This document shows positions 5,494-9,601 of a stretch of DNA of 9,601 bases, piece by piece. This DNA is from PWXP01 sp964487655 (GTDB lineage: Bacteria > Planctomycetota > Planctomycetia > Pirellulales > Thermoguttaceae): assembly GCA_964487655.1 (NCBI GenBank), contig CAZASB010000182.1, forward strand, positions 1 to 9,601, given 5' to 3'. Position 1 is the first letter of the stretch. Each line of letters begins with the position of its first letter. Made by a program: the position numbers and the translations under genes. Under the pieces are notes generated by a model. That model saw only the letters and a list, made by a program, of their open reading frames with translations. It searched no databases and was not told where the DNA came from.

Positions 5494-8400
5494 TCATTCC
5501 ATCGGCTGGAGCGCAACGTAGGCCTTGTTGAGGTAGCTGCACGTGCAGCCGTGGGTGGCGTCAGGCATGAGTACGAGGCCGCCGGCGGGAATCGCGTTGA
5601 TCCAGCAGCCGGGGCGGATACCGCCGTAGCTCTCCGTACGCTCGGTCGACAGGTCACGATATCCCAACGTGCCGGAGCGGAAGAGCACCATGCGACTGGA
5701 GGCGGCCAGAGTGCCGCATCCGTAGGAACGCGCGAGCGTGAATGGCAGCGGCTCGCCGGTCAGGAGATTCCATGCGCCGGCCTGGGCGTAGATGGTCTTG
5801 GCGTTGAGCATAATCCTCGACTTGTGGTTCGCCTCAACCGACCAGATGCGCTGGCCGGTCGACGCCCGATATCCGGCCATGCGCCCGCCGACCTCCGACC
5901 GCAAAAAATAGGCGTGGTTGCGCTGGTAGGTCATCACGAGCACGTCATGTTCGAGACTGAGAGCTAGCATGGTGCCGAAGATCTCGTCATCGGCCTTCCA
6001 CAGGATCTCGCCCGACCGGGCATCGAGCGCGACCAGAACACCGTAAGGGTGTCCCGCCGATTCGCCCGCAAGGAACAGACGGTGCGGGTTGTCCATGCGT
6101 CGCGTCTGGCGGGCAAGCAGGTCGTCCTGAGCTAGGGAGCGGTCAATCAGGTACACGCGACCGCCGCCGACCACGACCGTATTGTGCCGGATCGAATGCG
6201 CCGCCTTGTAGGTCCACAGATGCTTGCCGGTAACCGCGTCCTGTGCGAACAACTCACTCGATTCGCCAGGCATGCCCTCCATGTCGGCCGAATGCCATGC
6301 CCACATGGTGACGTGGGCGTCGTTCGCCACGCTCCCGAACAGAACGCCATCGTCGGTCGCGATAAATCCCCAGGTTCCAGGCTTCGCGCCGGGGGCTGCG
6401 GGCGTGGAAAACCGCGCGAGGGCCTCGCCGGTCGCCTCGTCGATGCGCAGGGCGTAGTTCTCATGACGTACGTACACGCTGCCCTGGCCGTAACAGTAGG
6501 CCGAACCGGTTACGGCAGTGCCGGTAATGTGTTCCTGATCGTAGGGCTTCAGTACGTCCTCGATCGAATGCTCCCAGAGCAAACGGCCGTTGTAGGCATT
6601 CAATGCGTACAAACTATGCTTGCCCAGCAAGAACAGGCGTCCTCCGGTAAATAGCGGAGCGGGACCGCGGCCGTGACGATCCGGCATGCGCACGTTCTCG
6701 AAGTCGGTGAACCAGAGCATGCCCAGCGGCCGCCGCACCAACTGGTCGGTGGAAGTGAGCGTCGCCGCGGCATTGCAGTACTGGTGCGTCCACGTACCGG
6801 TGTTCGGTAGTTCGCCGCGCTCGATTCGGTGCATCGCTTGCGGCTTGCCGACAACCGCCACGCCGCCCCAAGGATGCAGAACCCGCTTCATTTCGTTTTC
6901 AGCCACCGCTTCGGATCCGTCGGATAAGGAGTGGGCCGATACGACGAGGTCGGCAAAGTAGTTTGGATAGATGGTGTTGGCCGGATCGCCCTGATGCACG
7001 GTCACCCGCGTTCCGTAGAGCCCGGCGGCGATCAGTTTTTCGCGAGCGGCGGTCACGGCCTCCAGATCGGATTCCACGGCAATCACGTGCAGGTTGGTGC
7101 GCATGGCCAGTTCGTAAGCCAGTCGACCCTCGCCGCACCCCAAGTCGAGGGCATACCCGTCGCGCACGTTGCTAAGCTGAACGATCTCTTCCGCCGCTAG
7201 CGCGTATTGCCGGTTGTCAGGCCACGGTTGGGCCACTAGTTCGGACGTTACCGTGCGAGGCTTCTCGCCGTTGCCAGGGCCGAAGCAGTAGATTGTACCC
7301 TGGTCCGTGCTCACGTAGAGCCTTCCGGCCGCCCAGGCCAGCCCGCCCGCCACGCCATCGACCGCGCCGTGCCATGCAATCGCACGGTCGGGCGACGTCG
7401 CCTTTAGGTCGATGGCCGTCACGATGTCGGGGCCGCCCAAAACCAGTGTATTGCCCACGGCAATCATTCCACGGACATCGTGAGGCGCTTCCTGACTCGA
7501 CGGTCCCAATAACCGCCCGTGGTTCTTGCTTGGCGAGGCATCGCTCAGGCGACTCCCCGCAGTCGCTGGACGTTCGTCCATCGGGAGATGGAACACGAGA
7601 CCGTCAGAGGGCGTCTGGCCGGTCACATCGCGACGTGCCAGCAGGGCAATCTCTTCCACGGTAAGCGGCCGGTTGTATACACGCACGTCGTCAATGGCGC
7701 CCGAGAACCATGGCGAGGATGGGCCACGATTATCACCGCCAATCGCAGACGCAGTCTTTGGAGAAACGTCGTCGCCTGCCCCTTCACGCGTGGCAACCAG
7801 TTTTCCGTCCAGGTAGAAGAAAACCCGGTTTCGCTTCGCGTCGCGAACGAAAGCATAGTGCAACCACTCGCCGGTGCGCAGATCGACGTCGACGGTCCAG
7901 TCCACCTGCCCTCGGTTCCAGTGCAGTCGCGGGCGACCACCGGGTTGCACCTCCCAGTTCACCGAGGCTTCGTCGGGGAAATTGCCGGCGACGATTCCAA
8001 TCCGCTGTTGGTCGGGCAAATTACGGCGCAGTCGCACCCAAGCGGCGAACGTGTTGGGCTGCCCCGCCCAGGGCGCATCAATCGCCACGTGAGCAGGTGC
8101 GTCATCCAATTGCAGCGCCTCGCCAATCGCTCCGGCGACAGACCGGTTTTCACCGCCCGCGCCCAGCGGCAAAGGCTGGAACTTGCGCACGGACGCGGCG
8201 TTTCCTCGCCGATCGACTGCGGCCTCGTCGGACCAGCCGACCGCGTGAACTTTGTGGCCGTCGGAATAGATTGCCATGTCGGGAAGGGCGATGATCAGGT
8301 CGCGTTCCGTAACGGTGCCGGCCGACAGCCCGGTGGCTTCCGTGAAGAAGAGCCCGCCATTGAAGAAGAACTCCTCGGTTGCAACGATGGTTGCCCCGCC

Positions 8401-9270
8401 GGTTGGCCTGCCGTATTTTTGCAGATGAAAATACTTCATCTCCCCGTTGCGGCGGTCGAATGCGGCCGGTACGCCGCGCCCGGTCGGAACCAGCAGGTGT
8501 TCCGCCGTGGCGACGAGGTAGCCTTGTGCGGCAATGCCGCTTTCGGCGCGTGCCCCGCCGTGCGGTTGATCCCATTCGAGCCCACCCGACTCGTCGTTGC
8601 GCCAGATGAGTTCGCCGGTTTTGGCGTCGAGTGCGGAGAGAATCACACCCTCGGACGGCCAAATGCCGGCCCCGAAGTACACAACCCCGTCGCGAACCAC
8701 CGGGCCGCCGCGCGCCGGCCAGCGGGACACCATCCGTCGGTTGCCCAGTACCATGTCCTTACGGGGCACCGGATCGACGCGGCGGATCAGGCGGCCGGTC
8801 GCGGCGTCGAGCATGTACAGGCTGCCGTCATCGCTTGCGGCAAAGACTCGTCCCTCCCACACGGCCGGCGCGAACCGCACCGGCCCGTCGGTGATGTATC
8901 GCCAACGCTCGATCGCGGTGCGTGCATCGAGTGCGACGATACTGCACTCGGCTGAACTGCCGAAAAAGACCAAGCCGCCGCTAACGACCAACGGATGGTG
9001 CGGCTGGTCGAACGACATGCGGGTATCTTCACCGAGCCACGCGCGTACCGGGGCTTGCCGCGGCTGGTACGTCCACTCCAGAGACGCGGTGTCATCGAAC
9101 TTGCCGTCAACGAATCCGCTGCGCTGGGCGTCGGCCCGATACTGCGGCCACTCAGCCGAAGCCTGCCGGTCAACGGGCTGGGCGTTCGCGCGCAGACCAC
9201 AGAGGCCGGCTACAAGAAGGGCCGCCGACAGGAAGACGCGACTCACCGGGGACGTGTTGCTCGACACCAT
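5494..9270 (-). CDS. Giant exported PQQ-like beta-propeller / LamG / methyltransferase fusion protein
   Basis: A 1258-residue protein. Residues 1-30 are a Sec signal peptide (hydrophobic FLSAALLVAGLC core, likely cleavage after RANA). Quinoprotein-like propeller blades cover about 40-345, with repeats of the V.G..Y..S.DG.LY.LDA.TG...W type. A LamG/concanavalin-like lectin fold occupies about 384-548 (NTFAAWVRL, WLHYAFVRD, YLDGKLVA, GAIDDVRVYNRPL). One blade-like stretch (about 600-670) precedes a class I SAM-methyltransferase domain (about 690-810) with DLGCGEGR at 709-716 and acidic VESD at 732-735. Further propeller blades run from about 860 to the end, which carries Cys1185, Cys1222, Cys1242 and Cys1244. 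I see no CxxCH haem site and none of the diagnostic residues of PQQ alcohol dehydrogenases, so redox activity is not claimed. I associate this architecture with planctomycetes, but substrate and role are unknown. ATG at 9270 is chosen because AAGGA precedes it and the ATG at 9330 lies at the expected transcription start. Confidence 0.9.
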   Translation of the reverse strand: MVSSNTSPVSRVFLSAALLVAGLCGLRANAQPVDRQASAEWPQYRADAQRSGFVDGKFDDTASLEWTYQPRQAPVRAWLGEDTRMSFDQPHHPLVVSGGLVFFGSSAECSIVALDARTAIERWRYITDGPVRFAPAVWEGRVFAASDDGSLYMLDAATGRLIRRVDPVPRKDMVLGNRRMVSRWPARGGPVVRDGVVYFGAGIWPSEGVILSALDAKTGELIWRNDESGGLEWDQPHGGARAESGIAAQGYLVATAEHLLVPTGRGVPAAFDRRNGEMKYFHLQKYGRPTGGATIVATEEFFFNGGLFFTEATGLSAGTVTERDLIIALPDMAIYSDGHKVHAVGWSDEAAVDRRGNAASVRKFQPLPLGAGGENRSVAGAIGEALQLDDAPAHVAIDAPWAGQPNTFAAWVRLRRNLPDQQRIGIVAGNFPDEASVNWEVQPGGRPRLHWNRGQVDWTVDVDLRTGEWLHYAFVRDAKRNRVFFYLDGKLVATREGAGDDVSPKTASAIGGDNRGPSSPWFSGAIDDVRVYNRPLTVEEIALLARRDVTGQTPSDGLVFHLPMDERPATAGSRLSDASPSKNHGRLLGPSSQEAPHDVRGMIAVGNTLVLGGPDIVTAIDLKATSPDRAIAWHGAVDGVAGGLAWAAGRLYVSTDQGTIYCFGPGNGEKPRTVTSELVAQPWPDNRQYALAAEEIVQLSNVRDGYALDLGCGEGRLAYELAMRTNLHVIAVESDLEAVTAAREKLIAAGLYGTRVTVHQGDPANTIYPNYFADLVVSAHSLSDGSEAVAENEMKRVLHPWGGVAVVGKPQAMHRIERGELPNTGTWTHQYCNAAATLTSTDQLVRRPLGMLWFTDFENVRMPDRHGRGPAPLFTGGRLFLLGKHSLYALNAYNGRLLWEHSIEDVLKPYDQEHITGTAVTGSAYCYGQGSVYVRHENYALRIDEATGEALARFSTPAAPGAKPGTWGFIATDDGVLFGSVANDAHVTMWAWHSADMEGMPGESSELFAQDAVTGKHLWTYKAAHSIRHNTVVVGGGRVYLIDRSLAQDDLLARQTRRMDNPHRLFLAGESAGHPYGVLVALDARSGEILWKADDEIFGTMLALSLEHDVLVMTYQRNHAYFLRSEVGGRMAGYRASTGQRIWSVEANHKSRIMLNAKTIYAQAGAWNLLTGEPLPFTLARSYGCGTLAASSRMVLFRSGTLGYRDLSTERTESYGGIRPGCWINAIPAGGLVLMPDATHGCTCSYLNKAYVALQPME
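6841..7203 (-). other. SAM-dependent methyltransferase domain inside the fusion protein
   Basis: Residues about 690-810 carry the class I Rossmann-type signature. Motif I is ALDLGCGEGRLA, with all three glycines. It is followed by an acidic strand end (AVESD) that should hold the SAM ribose, then VTVHQGDP, FADLVVSAHS and RVLHPWGGVAVVGKP in the usual order and spacing. The domain looks intact rather than decayed, although the protein carries an export signal. Confidence 0.82.
7627..8121 (-). other. LamG / concanavalin A-like domain inside the fusion protein
   Basis: Residues about 384-548 of the fusion protein show the beta-sandwich pattern of LamG/laminin-G-like domains (PF13385 type): a start around HVAIDAPW, then NTFAAWVRLRR, IVAGNFP, GEWLHYAFVRDAKRNRVFFYLDGKLV and a closing GAIDDVRVYNRPLTVEEI. 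Such domains bind carbohydrate or protein ligands outside the cell. It interrupts the propeller series, so it probably projects from one face of it. Confidence 0.8.
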
Positions 9271-9276
9271 GGCTGA

Positions 9277-9281
9277 TCCTT
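9277..9281 (-). promoter_or_regulatory. Ribosome binding site that fixes the fusion gene start
   Basis: On the - strand AAGGA ends six bases before the ATG at 9270. The frame is open upstream to an ATG at 9330, but that start would add 20 residues ahead of the signal peptide and lies only about four bases past the -10 box. Confidence 0.8.
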
Positions 9282-9292
9282 GGGTTGGCCCG

Positions 9293-9310
9293 ACGTACTG
9301 ACACGTACTG
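9293..9310 (-). repeat. Direct 8-bp repeats in the leader of the fusion gene
   Basis: ACGTACTG (+ strand) occurs at 9293-9300 and again at 9303-9310, exactly ten bases apart, which is one turn of the helix. The second copy runs into the adjacent palindrome. This spacing suits binding of a protein to one face of the DNA. Confidence 0.5.
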
Positions 9311-9324
9311 GCAACCGTTGCCAG
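9308..9324 (-). promoter_or_regulatory. Perfect 17-bp palindrome just after the predicted transcription start
   Basis: CTGGCAAC (9308-9315) and GTTGCCAG (9317-9324) are exact inverse complements around a single base. With the promoter at 9335-9362, transcription should begin near 9328, so the palindrome covers about +5 to +21. That is the classic place for a repressor operator, and its odd-centred form resembles LacI-family sites. It could instead act as a 5' hairpin in the mRNA. No regulator gene lies in the window. Confidence 0.6.
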
Positions 9325-9334
9325 CATCAACTCG

Positions 9335-9362
9335 ATTATAATGGTTACGAACGTGCTGTCAA
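9335..9362 (-). promoter_or_regulatory. Consensus sigma-70-type promoter of the fusion gene
   Basis: On the - strand TTGACA (9357-9362) and TATAAT (9335-9340) are separated by 16 bases. Both hexamers match the housekeeping consensus at every position. The expected start near 9328 leaves an untranslated leader of about 57 bases before the ATG at 9270. Confidence 0.82.
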
Positions 9363-9477
9363 CGAGATTTGTCCCAGCGATGGTGCCGAAGCATAACTCC
9401 CGGGAACGGCTGTAAAGTATTGCGGGAAAAGCGGCTACGCGGCGCGCAGGTGAGCCGAGAACATTTTTGCGACAGGA

Positions 9478-9514
9478 CGATCTTTTCTCGATCTTTTCTG
9501 CCCCCGATCTTTTT
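9478..9514. repeat. Tandem 11-bp repeats CGATCTTTTCT
   Basis: Two exact, directly abutting copies lie at 9478-9488 and 9489-9499. A shorter third copy (CGATCTTTTT) is at 9505-9514, after five or so C-rich bases. The 11-base period is close to one helical turn. The array lies about 120-155 bases upstream of the -35 box of the fusion gene. It may be an activator-binding array, or a T-rich tract related to a neighbouring gene outside the window. Confidence 0.6.
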
Positions 9515-9540
9515 GCGTGATCGGCGTGGCCGTCAACGGG

Positions 9541-9601
9541 CGCCGGTTTAGCCCGGATTATTCATCTACGTAGGGTGGGTCAAGGTCGCGTAGATCGTTG
9601 G
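9541..9601. repeat. Dispersed-repeat-like sequence at the window edge
   Basis: The stretch contains ACGTAGGGTGG (9568-9578). Its exact inverse complement CCACCCTACGT lies at 3-13 at the other end of the window. 'GTAGGGTGGG' sequences are, to my recollection, common short interspersed repeats in planctomycete genomes. The element is cut by the window end, so its full length cannot be given. Confidence 0.35.

Larger units (their letters stand above)
9271..9601. other. Gene-free control region upstream of the fusion gene
   Basis: I see no credible gene in these 331 bases. A 60-codon + strand frame from 9369 to 9551 is unlike any protein I know, has no ribosome binding site and is not called. 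The stretch holds the promoter, palindrome and direct repeats listed separately. Further out are tandem CGATCTTTTCT repeats and, from about 9541, sequence resembling dispersed planctomycete repeats. Confidence 0.6.

Noticed and set aside
7519..8955. A 478-codon open frame on the + strand opposite the fusion gene
   Set aside because: It is fully antisense to the LamG/propeller coding region, which has recognisable domains. It has no familiar motif, and long antisense frames are common in GC-rich genes.
5494..9270. Calling the propeller protein a PQQ-dependent alcohol dehydrogenase
   Set aside because: The blade repeats alone are shared by many non-enzymatic propellers such as BamB. I see neither the catalytic residues nor a CxxCH haem site.
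9271..9330. Upstream start of the fusion protein at 9330
   Set aside because: That ATG is about four bases past the -10 box, has no ribosome binding site and would bury the signal peptide behind 20 extra residues.
9478..9514. A CRISPR array
   Set aside because: The repeats are 11 bases and directly abutting, without spacers of uniform length, and no cas gene is present.
9369..9551. A 60-codon + strand gene
   Set aside because: It has no ribosome binding site, its composition does not resemble a protein, and it runs through the tandem repeats.
1..9601. The whole window as a transposon bounded by terminal inverted repeats
   Set aside because: The match is only 11 bases, there is no transposase or integrase, no target duplication can be seen, and the interior holds a housekeeping gene.

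Overview
This is a GC-rich, chromosomal-looking window. I infer a planctomycete, probably in or near the Pirellulales. The reasons are a very large secreted propeller / LamG / methyltransferase fusion protein of a type I associate with that phylum, a long-form NfeD next to mutS, and short dispersed repeats of the 'GTAGGGTGGG' kind. No rRNA or other taxonomic marker is present, so the assignment is inference.

Layout. (1) Bases 1-481 are a scrambled accessory edge. A short, extremely Lys/Arg-rich reading frame on the + strand, with a good ribosome binding site, runs into the antisense of a truncated pRiA4b ORF-3-like gene on the - strand. (2) Bases 482-816 have no gene but contain several inverted repeats, the last of them leading up to the next ribosome binding site. 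(3) Bases 817-5363 are a tight co-directional + strand cluster: a small antibiotic-biosynthesis-monooxygenase (ABM/LsrG-like) protein, full-length DNA mismatch repair protein MutS, and a membrane-bound NfeD-type serine protease. The gaps are 1 and 4 bases, so the three genes are almost certainly one transcript. (4) Bases 5364-5493 are a short convergent spacer with no clear terminator. (5) Bases 5494-9270 on the - strand encode a 1258-residue exported protein: signal peptide, quinoprotein-like beta-propeller blades, an inserted LamG/concanavalin-like domain, an inserted SAM-dependent methyltransferase with an intact glycine-rich motif, then more propeller blades and a cysteine-bearing C-terminus. 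(6) Bases 9271-9601 hold its control region. This includes TTGACA-16 bp-TATAAT, which is consensus in both hexamers, a perfect 17-bp palindrome just after the expected transcription start, and 8-bp direct repeats. Further out are tandem 11-bp repeats and, at the edge, a dispersed-repeat-like sequence.

How it fits together. MutS is housekeeping. The ABM protein and NfeD are co-transcribed with it but have no obvious mechanistic link. The giant fusion gene is a separate, apparently strongly promoted and possibly repressor-controlled unit, and is the most unusual object here. A methyltransferase fold inside a protein with an export signal raises the question of whether it can meet SAM at all. 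I see no CRISPR array, transposase, phage gene, tRNA or rRNA. Nothing in the window amounts to a convincing new multi-gene system; the novelty is in the fusion protein and its control region.
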